Assembly (NCBI RefSeq): GCF_003431825.1
Contig: NZ_CP020083.1
Coordinates: 1-64,000 of the forward strand
Direction of reading: 5' to 3'
Source of the DNA: Blastomonas fulva
GTDB taxonomy: Bacteria > Pseudomonadota > Alphaproteobacteria > Sphingomonadales > Sphingomonadaceae
DNA length: 64,000 nt
Positions 9,846 to 18,366 of this stretch are shown in pieces (the first letter of the stretch is position 1; the number at the start of each line of letters is the position of its first letter). A program made the translations under genes and the position numbers. The notes beneath the pieces were generated by a model that was not told the origin of the DNA, searched no databases, and saw only the letters and a program-made list of their open reading frames with translations.

Positions 9846-11540
9846 TTACTGGAACGAATAGCGCAGCGCCAGCAGCGCGGACGCCACCAGGCTGCTTTCG
9901 AAGCCCTTGGGATCGAAATAATCGAGCCCCAGCGCGACGCTGCCCGAGAAGCGGTTGGTGAAGTTGCGGGCATAGGCGGCGTTGGTGCCAAGCCCCATCA
10001 CATCGCTTCCCGCGCCGTTGAGCACCTGGCCGGGTCCGTTTTCCAGATAGGTCGCATAGACCGTGCCGGTCACGCTCGACCGGGCATCGAGCTGCTTGGC
10101 GCCGACATAGCTGGCGAACCAGATTTCATCGATCGTCTGGTCGAACCCTGCCAGTGCGCCGGTGTCTGCGGCAAAGAACTTGCGGCGGCTGTAGCCGGCG
10201 CCCAGCCCGTGCGTCCAACTGCCGCTGTTCAGGCTGATCTGGCCGGTAACGCCGCGCGTGCGGAAGAACGAAGAGGCGACCGACTGCAGCGAATCGTTGA
10301 GGCAGTTGCCGCCGCCCCCGCCGAAGACGCAGGAGTTGAGATCGCCGCTCAGCGGGTTGCGCGTCGCATCGAACTGGGTGGGCAGGCCCGCAAGGCTGTC
10401 GTTCAGCCGCGAACCGAACCCGGTCACCAGATCGTACACCGTCAGGTTCGCCGCCAGCCGCTGGCTGGGGGTGTAAGTGAACGATCCATAATAGGTCATG
10501 CTGTCATAGCGTTTGCCGACCCGCGCCTCGAGCGAGGTGCGACGGCTGGGCCGCCACAGCACGCCGACATCCCAGATCAGGCCATCCTGATCATAGGACA
10601 GCAGCCGGGGCGAGCTCTTGTCGGTCAGGAGGCGGCCGTCATTGCCGACCAGCGGATTGCCCGCCGCATCGCGCAACGCGTTGCGCTCCGAAATCTCGAT
10701 ATCCTCATAGCCCACGCCGCCGACCAATGCGAGCGTCGGGCTCACCGGCACGGTGATGTCGGCGCGCACGATCTTGTCCTCGAAGCGCTGGTCGAGCTGG
10801 CTGGTATCCTCGCGATAATAGCCGCCGCTGACCGACCAGCCCACAGGCAGGAAGCCGCCGGGCTGTTGGCCAATCGCGAGGCTCGCCGCGTGGTTGACGC
10901 TGTCGCCGAAGATGTCGACCGGACGCTGGCCGACCGGCAGAACGACGGTGTCCGCCTCTACCTTGGTATAGCCGATGCGATAGGCCGCGTTGACATCGAC
11001 CGTGCCGACCTGCGTGGCCAGCGTCGGTCCGGCATAAAGCGAATAGACCTGGGTGACGTTATCCGACCCGCCGATGAGGTTGCTGGGGGCAGCACCTGCG
11101 CCATCGATCCGCGAACGCAGACCCAGCGCACCCGCCTCGATCGAAAGCGTGTTGGGGATGATCTGATAGTTGGCGCGGGCGATGCCGCTGACGACATCCT
11201 CATCGCCGAACTGGTCGTTCCAGGAAAAGCGCCGCTCGTAGCGCAGGCTGACCTGCGCCTCGGCGCGCGACGACTGCACCGCGGCATCGACGCCCACTGC
11301 CACCAGGCTGTAGGTCAGCAGGTCACCGCCGTTCTTGATATCGCTGAACAGCACCTGGCCGACTTCCAGATACGGGATCACAGCGGAGCGCTGACGCCCC
11401 CCGCCGACATCACTGCCCTGGCCACCGCCGCCCTGCTGCGCGTGCGCCGCCTGGGGCACGGCGGCAAGCGCGAAGGCCAGCGCGGTCAATGGCAAGCCGT
11501 GTTTGGCATTCTTGAAAGCAGACCATTTCGCCATGGTCAT
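9846..11540 (-). CDS. XrtA-associated outer-membrane beta-barrel protein
   Basis: The 564-residue protein has a Sec signal peptide (cleavage after PQAAHA, near residue 34). The mature part has alternating aromatic/polar beta-strand patterns throughout (for example SLEARVGKRYDSMTYYGSF and KFFAADTGALAGFDQTIDEIW) and ends in ALRYSFQ, a terminal aromatic residue pattern expected for BAM-inserted barrels. Proteins of this size and place in exosortase A operons are thought to take part in outer-membrane passage of the polysaccharide. The start overlaps the kinase stop (ATGA). Confidence 0.85.
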   Translation of the reverse strand: MTMAKWSAFKNAKHGLPLTALAFALAAVPQAAHAQQGGGGQGSDVGGGRQRSAVIPYLEVGQVLFSDIKNGGDLLTYSLVAVGVDAAVQSSRAEAQVSLRYERRFSWNDQFGDEDVVSGIARANYQIIPNTLSIEAGALGLRSRIDGAGAAPSNLIGGSDNVTQVYSLYAGPTLATQVGTVDVNAAYRIGYTKVEADTVVLPVGQRPVDIFGDSVNHAASLAIGQQPGGFLPVGWSVSGGYYREDTSQLDQRFEDKIVRADITVPVSPTLALVGGVGYEDIEISERNALRDAAGNPLVGNDGRLLTDKSSPRLLSYDQDGLIWDVGVLWRPSRRTSLEARVGKRYDSMTYYGSFTYTPSQRLAANLTVYDLVTGFGSRLNDSLAGLPTQFDATRNPLSGDLNSCVFGGGGGNCLNDSLQSVASSFFRTRGVTGQISLNSGSWTHGLGAGYSRRKFFAADTGALAGFDQTIDEIWFASYVGAKQLDARSSVTGTVYATYLENGPGQVLNGAGSDVMGLGTNAAYARNFTNRFSGSVALGLDYFDPKGFESSLVASALLALRYSFQ

Positions 11541-12538
11541 TCTCCATATCCATAATAGGACCCGAAGCTGCGGCCAGACGGGGAGAATTTGACCCCGTTG
11601 AGCAGCAGCTGAATCTGGTTGCAGCCTGAAATCAGTCCCAGCGCATCGCGCAGCGCGCGCTCGCTGGTGACATCGGCGCGCACCACCATCAGCGCATGGC
11701 CGACATGCTGGGCGAGCGTTGCCGCGGGCGATGCGGCGAGCAGCGGCGGCGAATCGAAGATCACGATCCGGCCCGGATGACCATCGGTGAGCCTGGCGAG
11801 CACCTCAAGCGTGCGCGCCGAGGCGAGATATTCGCTGTCGGTGTTGGTCTGGCGCCCGGCGGGCAGGACGGAAAGCCCGCGAATGTCGGTGGGGATGATG
11901 CAGTCCTCGACCGCCACCGAAGGATCGGCCAGCGCATCCATCAGGCCGCGCTGTCCCTCTATCCCGAGCGAGGAGAGGATGCTGGGCTTGGCGAAATCGG
12001 CATCGACCAGCAGCACATCATGATCCTGCTCGGTCGCGATCGACAGGGCAAGGTTGATCGCGCTGTAGGTCTTGCCCTCGTTGGGCTGCGCCGAACAGAT
12101 CAGGATGCGCTGCGCCGCTGCGCCAAGACCGGCATTGGCCTCTGCCTGGATGCTGGCAAGCAGGCGGCGTTTGACGATGCGGAACTCTTCGGAAATGCTC
12201 GTCACCGGGCCATCGGGCACGATGAACGCGCGCTCGCGCATCTGGTCGCGGTCGATTGCCGCAACCGGAAGGCTGGGGCGCATCCGCGGGCGAGCGACCG
12301 CAGCGGCGGCGGCAACAGGCGCGGGTGCAGGAGCGGCGGAAACGGCAGCCGGAGCGGGAGCCGCAACCGGCGCGGGCGCAGCGGCAGGCGCGGGAGTCTC
12401 GTCCGCCGGGGCGTCGGGCAGCTGGGGCGCGGGCTGGTTCAGGCTCTTGCGGAAATCGTACATGTCCGCCGCCCGCTCGATCAGCGAGGGCGTGCCACTG
12501 GATTTGTCCGGCGAGGAAATGGGGTCGTGCATCGTCAT
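11537..12538 (-). CDS. XrtA-associated tyrosine autokinase (BY-kinase)
   Basis: The 333-residue protein from ATG 12538 is placed with AGGGG about 10 bases upstream; a GTG at 12556 overlapping the previous stop is the alternative. An N-terminal stretch rich in Pro and Ala (about residues 40-82) acts as a linker. The BY-kinase domain has the Walker A region SAQPNEGKTYSA near 149-160, Walker A-prime VLLVDADFAKPS near 175-186, and Walker B RIVIFDSPPLL. The C-terminus ends SYYGYGE, a short tyrosine cluster for autophosphorylation. It pairs with the chain-length protein encoded upstream to control polymer length and export. Confidence 0.92.
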   Translation of the reverse strand: MTMHDPISSPDKSSGTPSLIERAADMYDFRKSLNQPAPQLPDAPADETPAPAAAPAPVAAPAPAAVSAAPAPAPVAAAAAVARPRMRPSLPVAAIDRDQMRERAFIVPDGPVTSISEEFRIVKRRLLASIQAEANAGLGAAAQRILICSAQPNEGKTYSAINLALSIATEQDHDVLLVDADFAKPSILSSLGIEGQRGLMDALADPSVAVEDCIIPTDIRGLSVLPAGRQTNTDSEYLASARTLEVLARLTDGHPGRIVIFDSPPLLAASPAATLAQHVGHALMVVRADVTSERALRDALGLISGCNQIQLLLNGVKFSPSGRSFGSYYGYGE

Positions 12539-12552
12539 GTCTTTCTTGCCCC

Positions 12553-14070
12553 TCACACCACCGAACCGCGCTGGATGAACTCGATCACCAACAGCAGCAG
12601 GAACACGCCCACCAGCGCGCCTCCCGATCCGACATAAAGCCGCAGCTTGCGCTTGCGTTCGTCCCGCTGGGCCTGGGTCAGCATCTGCGAGATCGATCCG
12701 ATCACCGGCAGGCCGCTGGCGGCTTCGAGCTTGGCGGCGGTGGGATAGCTGGCGCTGAGCTGGCCGAGCGCGAACGCCCCGCCGATGCCCCCGCCGATTC
12801 CGGCAAGCAGCACCGCGATCAGCAGCAGCGGGCGGTTCGGCGCGATCGGGGTGCGCGGGCTGGACGGCGGGGTGATCAGGTCGAAGCGGACCGCATCGGT
12901 CTGCGTTTCCACCTGCCCGCGCAGCCGCACCTGCTCGCGGTCGGCGAGCAGCTTGTCGTACTGGGTCTTGAGCACTTCATAATCGCGCGCGATCCGCGCC
13001 TGCTCGGCGGCGACGCCGGGCTCCTGGATCTGCTTGGCGACCATCGCGTTCATCTCGCCCTGCAGCGCAGCCTTGCGCGATTGCAGCGCGGTGACCGCCG
13101 CCTGGCGCTCGGCCCGCATGCTGATCAGCGAGCTGTAGGCGGGGTTGGAGACGCCATAGCTGGTGCTTGCGCCTGCGCCCGCGGACTTGAGCGCGGCGAT
13201 CTGGTTCTTGAGCGCCTGGACATCGGGATGCTGGTCGGTAAGGCCGCGCGCCTTCATGCCCGCAAGCTCGCCCTGCGCCTGTGCGAGCGGATTGACCCCG
13301 CCGCCGCTGGCACCGCCCGCGATGGTCTGCGGGGTTCCGGCGATCTGGCCGTTGATCGCGGCAAGCGCGCTCTGGGCTGCGATCAGCTGCGAATCGATCT
13401 GGTTGATCTCGACCCGGCCCGTCTCCAGCCGCTGGCTGACCGATCCGATACCCGGCAGCATGCCGAGGTTCTCGGTCTCGAACTTGACCCGCTTCTGCTC
13501 GGCGATCTCCAGCTCCTTCTGCCTTTTGGCGAGCTGTTCATCGAGGAAGCGCAGCGTGTCGCTGGTCTCGCCGCGACCGCCTGCCAGATTCTCTTCGACG
13601 AAGATGTCGATCAGCTTCTGCACGACGTCGCGCGCCAGAGTCGCCGCTTCGCCGTCGGAACGGCCGCCGGCGGACATCGTAGCGGAAATCTCGAACAGAT
13701 TGTCCTGCTCGGACTTTATCTTGATTGCGGTGCGAAGGCCGTTTACGGCGCCCTCGATCTCGCGCGGGGTGACGAGGTTCTTGCCGAGGTCAGTGCCGCG
13801 CACGACCTTGCCCAGATTGGCGGCCGAAGTCAGCGTCTGCTCGACGGTGTCGATCTGCTTCTGCCGTTCGACCGGGCTGATGCCGGTATTCTCGGGCAGG
13901 ATCGCCTTGGTCTGGACGAAAAGCTTGGCCTGCGATTCATAGGTGTTGGGGATCAAGGCGACCGCCAGCCAGCCGAGCACGCAAATGCCCCAGGCAATGG
14001 CCATCGCCAGCCAGCGGCGCTGCCACACGCTGTGAACCGCAATCCGGAATTCTTCGTACAGGCCAGTCAT
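12553..14070 (-). CDS. XrtA-system chain-length determinant (Wzz/GNVR family)
   Basis: The 505-residue protein is read from ATG 14070 (MTGLYEEFRIAVHSVWQRRW); a longer frame from 14172 would run into the wza-like gene. There are transmembrane segments near residues 20-40 and, in the C-terminal part, near 420-445, flanking a periplasmic region rich in coiled coil (for example EQLAKRQKELEIAEQKRVKF). It sets polysaccharide length as a co-polymerase with the kinase downstream. The segment after residue 390 (TPPSSPRTPIAPNRP) is the Pro-rich element seen before the second helix in Wzz proteins. Confidence 0.93.
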   Translation of the reverse strand: MTGLYEEFRIAVHSVWQRRWLAMAIAWGICVLGWLAVALIPNTYESQAKLFVQTKAILPENTGISPVERQKQIDTVEQTLTSAANLGKVVRGTDLGKNLVTPREIEGAVNGLRTAIKIKSEQDNLFEISATMSAGGRSDGEAATLARDVVQKLIDIFVEENLAGGRGETSDTLRFLDEQLAKRQKELEIAEQKRVKFETENLGMLPGIGSVSQRLETGRVEINQIDSQLIAAQSALAAINGQIAGTPQTIAGGASGGGVNPLAQAQGELAGMKARGLTDQHPDVQALKNQIAALKSAGAGASTSYGVSNPAYSSLISMRAERQAAVTALQSRKAALQGEMNAMVAKQIQEPGVAAEQARIARDYEVLKTQYDKLLADREQVRLRGQVETQTDAVRFDLITPPSSPRTPIAPNRPLLLIAVLLAGIGGGIGGAFALGQLSASYPTAAKLEAASGLPVIGSISQMLTQAQRDERKRKLRLYVGSGGALVGVFLLLLVIEFIQRGSVV

Positions 14071-14119
14071 CGGTCGGGCTTTTCTTTCAGCTATACGGGT
14101 CAGTTCGGCTGTGGGACGC

Positions 14120-14764
14120 TCAGAACATGCTTTCCGGGATGATGATGACATCGCCCGGCTGGAGCAGAACATTGGCGCGGCTGTCGCCCTTCTTGATGAG
14201 GTCGCCCAGCTTGATCGGATATTCCTGCTGGCGGCCCGACACCTTGTCGAAGCGTACCAGCTTGGCGCGGTTACCCGCTGCGAATTCGGACAGGCCGCCG
14301 ACCGCGATCATCGCATCGAGCAGCGTCATGTTGGCGCGATAGGGGATCGAGGCGGGCTTTTCGGTCGCGCCGACGATGCGCACCTGCTGCGAGAAGGTGC
14401 CGGCAAAGCTGTTGACGATCACCGAGACGATCGGCTCCTGGATGAACTGCGATAGTTGGAGTTTGATATCCTCGGCAAGCATCGTCGGAGTCTTGCCCAC
14501 GGCGGGCATGTCTGTGATCAGCGGCGTGGTGATGCGGCCATCGGGGCGCACCTGAACCTTGGCGCCAAGCTCGGGATTGCGCCAGACGAACACGGTCAGC
14601 TCGTCGAGCGGGCCGATAATGTATTCCTCGCCCGGACCATCGGACAGCGAGACGAACGATGCCGGAGGCAGCTGCGGCCCGCTGGCGCTCGAGGCGCAAC
14701 CCGCCAGCAAGGCAGTGGCCGCCAGAGCCGCGATTCCCATTTTCAACAGACGGAACAATCCCAT
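14120..14764 (-). CDS. Wza-like polysaccharide export lipoprotein, XrtA type
   Basis: The 214-residue protein is read from ATG 14764 with AAGGTG upstream. It has a lipoprotein signal with lipobox LLAGC (Cys23). A Poly_export domain follows (YIIGPLDELTVFVWRNPELG, about residues 48-67, and VQVRPDGRITTPLITDMPAVG), then a SLBB-like domain (IPYRANMTLLDAMIAVGGL) ending VLLQPGDVIIIPESMF. It forms the outer-membrane export channel component. It is the first gene of the EPS operon; the spacer before it must hold the operon promoter, but no convincing -35/-10 pair was seen. Confidence 0.93.
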   Translation of the reverse strand: MGLFRLLKMGIAALAATALLAGCASSASGPQLPPASFVSLSDGPGEEYIIGPLDELTVFVWRNPELGAKVQVRPDGRITTPLITDMPAVGKTPTMLAEDIKLQLSQFIQEPIVSVIVNSFAGTFSQQVRIVGATEKPASIPYRANMTLLDAMIAVGGLSEFAAGNRAKLVRFDKVSGRQQEYPIKLGDLIKKGDSRANVLLQPGDVIIIPESMF

Positions 14765-14976
14765 GTCAGCACCTTTTTCATCGCCCCGCGAATCCCCTTT
14801 CCGTCGCATGGACGAAAGGCCGGGTTCACGCAGATTGGGCTCAGCTATGACGAAAAAGGGTGAACATAGCGTTAGTGTTTGATGGTGAAGGCGTTTTTAC
14901 ATTGAGGGTGTGACCTAAGGCACGCTGGCGACACTACGGACCCAACCCGCCCTCGAATGGTCCGCTCCTAACCACC

Positions 14977-15166
14977 CCCGCTCAGCCTGAGCCTGTAGAA
15001 GGCCACGCGAAGCCGCTCCGTTTCCATCGCCGTCATTCCCGCGAACGCGGGAATCCCGCTTGTTCTCAACCCATCGCAAAGAAAGCGGGACCCCCGCGTA
15101 CGCGGGGGTGACGTGTCTCTTGGACGAACCTTAGCGCGGGGCCTTCGACAAGCTCAGCTGAGCGGA
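14977..15166. repeat. Composite palindromic repeat cluster in the 14765-15261 spacer
   Basis: The roughly 500-base gap between the wza-like gene and the small lipoprotein holds no supportable gene. It contains an inverted pair of a 25-base element (about 14978-15003 and 15141-15165; core CTCAGC(C)TGAGC). Between them, at 15031-15113, is a two-palindrome unit: CATTCCCGCGAACGCGGGAATC, then a spacer of about 36 bases, then ACCCCCGCGTACGCGGGGGT. The same two-palindrome unit recurs at 20893-20973, so this is a REP/BIME-like dispersed element. Confidence 0.75.
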
Positions 15167-15261
15167 TGAGAGTGGCGGGCTTGGCGCAATCCAAAAACAA
15201 AACTGACTTTCAGGAAACGACCACTTTGCTGACAGGTAACTTTCACATAAGATCTGCAGGT

Positions 15262-15648
15262 ATGGCGAGAACCAGAACGCTCCCCCTCTTGATGATGGCA
15301 TTCGGCTTGGTGAACTGCAGCGGCGGTGACACGAGCAATCAAACATCCCTGTCACGGAACGTGGCGCTCGTTGAATCTATCGAGAAGCAGGTGTTAGCCC
15401 GTCACGCTCATTTTGATCTACGGCGCTATGCCCGCCTGTACACTCATACCAGTGCCGGCAATGTAGAAGGAACTTACTTTTTCCCAGGCATCGGCGGTCT
15501 GCCGTCGAAGTGGGAAGGAGGCAAATCGTATTGGGTAAAGGCGAACGAAGTCCCAGCAGCGTATGACGGCGGCTGTGCGGTAATCAACCTGCTCTACAAT
15601 GTCCCCAGCGAAACGCTGGTTTTTGTATCTTGCAATGGAGATGCATAG
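15262..15648 (+). CDS. Small putative lipoprotein of unknown function
   Basis: The 128-residue product is read from ATG 15262, preceded by GCAGGT. The N-terminus MARTRTLPLLMMAFGLVNCS is a signal sequence ending in a lipobox-like LVNC (Cys19); Asn at -1 is not ideal. The rest has no recognised motif apart from a Trp/Tyr-rich segment (WEGGKSYWVKANEVP) and two Cys (GGCAVINL and FVSCNGD) that could form a disulfide. The gene has slightly lower GC than its neighbours and stands alone after the repeat cluster. An upstream in-frame reading from 15166 runs into the repeat and is less likely. Confidence 0.55.
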   Translation: MARTRTLPLLMMAFGLVNCSGGDTSNQTSLSRNVALVESIEKQVLARHAHFDLRRYARLYTHTSAGNVEGTYFFPGIGGLPSKWEGGKSYWVKANEVPAAYDGGCAVINLLYNVPSETLVFVSCNGDA

Positions 15649-15736
15649 CGCTGTCTGCATTCCAAACATTCCTGCCGTCAGTGCGTTATGGCGAGTCTCC
15701 TAAAACCAGAACCGACTGCCAACCCAATCGACCCGC

Positions 15737-17149
15737 CTACCGCCGCCGCCGTGCCAGGAACCGCGCCCAGCCTCTCGACCACTTGTTGAACACCTTGCCC
15801 TCATCCGAGGCAAACGCCGCCGCCTTGATATGCTCCGAACGGTTCGGATACGGCACGATCAGGCTGGCGACGCCGAAGGTCGAGGATTTGCCCGCGATCA
15901 TCATCGCGATCGGCAGGATCAGGTCGCCCGCGCCGCGCCCGACTACGGTGCCGCCGATAACCTTGCTGCCCTTCTTGACCAATTTGACGAAGCCGGTGAT
16001 CTCGCGCTCGGTCACCGCGCGGTCGTTGTGGTCGAAGTCCTCGCGCCAGACGGTGATTTTGTCGCCGTGCGCCTTGCGCGCCTCGTCCTCGGTCATGCCA
16101 ACCTGCGCGAGTTCGGGGTCGGTGTACGTGACCCAGGGCAGCGCGGCATAATTCGCCTTGGTCGGCACCCCCAGGCTGATCTCGAGCGCGACATTGCCGC
16201 CCTCATAACCGCTGGCATGGGTGAAGCGTGGGCCATCGCGGCAATCGCCGATGGCGTAGATGTGTTTCGCGCTGGTCCGCCGCCGGGCATCGACCAGGAT
16301 GCCCTTCTTGTCGTATTTGACGCCAGCGGCCTCAAGCCCCAGCCCGTCGAAGTTGACCTCGCGCCCGGTGGCGATCAGCAGATGCGTGCCGGTGATCGTG
16401 CGTCCATCCTTGAGCGTCAGCGTGAGGCCTTGGTCAGTCTTGGCCACCGCATCGGCCTCGGCATCATGGATCAGCTCGATCCCCTCGCCGGTCAGCCGGT
16501 CGATCACGATCCTGGCGGCATCTGCGTCATCCTTGGGGAACGGGCGACCCTTGGTGGCGACCACGACCTCAGACCCAAGCCGCCGGAACGCCTGCGCCAT
16601 CTCCATGCCGATCGGTCCGCCACCCAGCACGATCAGCCGCTGCGGCAGTTCGGTCAGGTCCCAGACATTGTGGTTGGTGAGGTACGCAACCGCCTCGAGC
16701 CCCTTGATCGGCGGGACGTACGCGCGGCTGCCCACCGCGATGACGATCCGCGGCGCGGTGTAGGTGGTGCCACCCACCACAACGCTCTTGGGGCCGGTGA
16801 ACGTCGCATCGCCGCGCACCACCTCGACCCCGAGCCCCTCGAACCGTTCGACGCTGTCGTGCGGTTCGATGGTTGTGATCGCCTGATGCACCGCTGCGTG
16901 CACCGCGCGGAAATCGACCTTGGGCTCGACCGAGGCCATGCCGAACTCGGCGGCGTTGCGCATGTCGTGCGCGCGGTGCGCGGCGGAGATCAGCGCCTTG
17001 CTGGGCACGCAGCCGGTGTTGAGGCAATCGCCCCCCATCGCCGCGCGCTCGATCAGCAGCGGCTTCAGCCCGAACATCGCCAGCCCGCCCGAGCAGACCA
17101 GCCCGGCAGACCCTGCCCCGATGACGATCACGTCGTGCGAATATTTCAT
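15737..17149 (-). CDS. MerA/Lpd-like FAD-dependent pyridine nucleotide-disulfide oxidoreductase
   Basis: The 470-residue flavoprotein begins MKYSHDVIVIGAGSAGLVCS (FAD-binding GxGxxG). The redox-active pair is Cys42 and Cys47 in GGDCLNTGCVPSK. The NAD(P)-binding site is VLGGGPIGMEMAQAF, and AIGDC contacts FAD. It lacks the N-terminal heavy-metal domain and the C-terminal Cys pair of mercuric reductase. The usual C-terminal HP-x-x-x-E dyad of dihydrolipoamide dehydrogenase is replaced by YPNRSE near residues 435-440. So it is a relative of unknown substrate rather than a true MerA or Lpd. It is divergent from an ArsM-type gene with 85 bp between starts. Confidence 0.85.
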   Translation of the reverse strand: MKYSHDVIVIGAGSAGLVCSGGLAMFGLKPLLIERAAMGGDCLNTGCVPSKALISAAHRAHDMRNAAEFGMASVEPKVDFRAVHAAVHQAITTIEPHDSVERFEGLGVEVVRGDATFTGPKSVVVGGTTYTAPRIVIAVGSRAYVPPIKGLEAVAYLTNHNVWDLTELPQRLIVLGGGPIGMEMAQAFRRLGSEVVVATKGRPFPKDDADAARIVIDRLTGEGIELIHDAEADAVAKTDQGLTLTLKDGRTITGTHLLIATGREVNFDGLGLEAAGVKYDKKGILVDARRRTSAKHIYAIGDCRDGPRFTHASGYEGGNVALEISLGVPTKANYAALPWVTYTDPELAQVGMTEDEARKAHGDKITVWREDFDHNDRAVTEREITGFVKLVKKGSKVIGGTVVGRGAGDLILPIAMMIAGKSSTFGVASLIVPYPNRSEHIKAAAFASDEGKVFNKWSRGWARFLARRRR

Positions 17150-17234
17150 AGACCCCGTTTCGGTGAAACAATGCGGCTGGTTACGGCGAATTCTTGTCGC
17201 TAGACCATGTGCGCCAGACCAGAGGGAATCCAGC

Positions 17235-18287
17235 ATGAATCTCGAAAATTCGCGTGAATATTACGGCAAAGTGCTGTCCGAGTCCGCCGACCTGCGCACC
17301 GATGCGTGCACCACGTCGGAACGCCCGCCGATGGCGGTGATCAAGGCGCTGGCCAATGTCCATGCGGATGTGAAGGCGCGCTATTATGGCTGCGGGCTGA
17401 TCGCGCCGTCAGCAATTGAAGGCGCGCGGATCCTCGATCTGGGTTCGGGCTCGGGCCAGGATGCGTATATCCTCGCGCAGTTGGTAGGCGAACACGGCGA
17501 GGTCGTCGGCGTCGATGCGACTCCCGAACAGCTCGCCATCGCCAACGCGCATCTCGAATGGCACCGCGAGACCTTTGGCTATGCAAAATCGAACGTGCGC
17601 TTTGTCGAGGGCGACATTGAAAAGCTCGATGCGCTCGATCTGGAACCGGGCAGCTTCGACATCATCGTCTCCAACTGCGTGATCAATCTCGTCGGCGACA
17701 AGGCCAAGGTGTTCGCCGATGCGCACCGGCTGCTCAAGCCCGGCGGCGAGATGTATTTCTCCGATGTCTATTCGAGCCGGCGGGTGCCGCAGCATCTGCT
17801 GACCGATCCGGTGCTCCACGGCGAGTGCCTGTCGGGCGCGCTCTATTGGGGCGATTTCCTCAAGCTCTCCAAGGCCGCCGGTTTCACCGATCCGCGTCTG
17901 GTCAAGGACCGTCCGCTGGGCATCGGCGATCCGCGCATTGCCGAAATGCTCGACGGGATCGATTTCTTCTCGGCCACCTACCGGCTGTTCAAGCTCGACG
18001 ACCTCGAGCCCGAGTGCGAGGATTATGGCCAGGCGGTGGTCTATCTGGGAACCGTCGAGGGCGAGGAGCGCGTGTTCACGCTCGACAAGCACCACCTGAT
18101 CGAGCGCGGGCGGATCTTCCCGATCTGCGGCAACAGCTGGAAGATGCTGAGCGATACGCGCTTTGCCGAGCACTTCCAGTTTATCGGTGACTTCTCGACG
18201 CATTACGGCGTGTTCGCTGGCTGCGGAGGCGGACTGCCCTATGCCCAGAGCACGGGCGAGGATGGCGATCTGGTGGGGTGCTGTTGA
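17235..18287 (+). CDS. arsM: ArsM-type arsenite S-adenosylmethionine methyltransferase
   Basis: The 350-residue protein has a class I methyltransferase fold with the SAM motif ILDLGSGSGQDAY (residues 66-78) and VVGVDAT. Cysteines at 25, 53, 148 and 198 match the spacing of the four As(III)-binding cysteines of characterised ArsM (28 between the first pair, 50 between the last pair). The C-terminal region has the family blocks FFSATYRLFKL, EDYGQAVVYLGT, FPICGNSW and HYGVFAGCGGGLPY, and ends in a Cys pair. It would methylate arsenite to volatile or less retained species. Divergent from the flavoprotein, with which it may share a promoter region. No ArsR-like gene is adjacent. Confidence 0.85.
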   Translation: MNLENSREYYGKVLSESADLRTDACTTSERPPMAVIKALANVHADVKARYYGCGLIAPSAIEGARILDLGSGSGQDAYILAQLVGEHGEVVGVDATPEQLAIANAHLEWHRETFGYAKSNVRFVEGDIEKLDALDLEPGSFDIIVSNCVINLVGDKAKVFADAHRLLKPGGEMYFSDVYSSRRVPQHLLTDPVLHGECLSGALYWGDFLKLSKAAGFTDPRLVKDRPLGIGDPRIAEMLDGIDFFSATYRLFKLDDLEPECEDYGQAVVYLGTVEGEERVFTLDKHHLIERGRIFPICGNSWKMLSDTRFAEHFQFIGDFSTHYGVFAGCGGGLPYAQSTGEDGDLVGCC

Positions 18288-18317
18288 GCCTCCTGCCGAT
18301 ACCGATGGCTATAACAT

Positions 18318-18334
18318 CCGCTCAGGCTGAGCGG
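18318..18334. repeat. Short palindrome of the CTCAGGCTGAG family
   Basis: CCGCTCAGGCTGAGCGG is a perfect palindrome arm pair just after arsM. The same core occurs at about 14978, 15150 and 41461. It may serve as a terminator or as a dispersed repeat. Confidence 0.6.
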
Positions 18335-18366
18335 AGGTGGTTTGGGGCTGCCGGACAGGAGCACCC

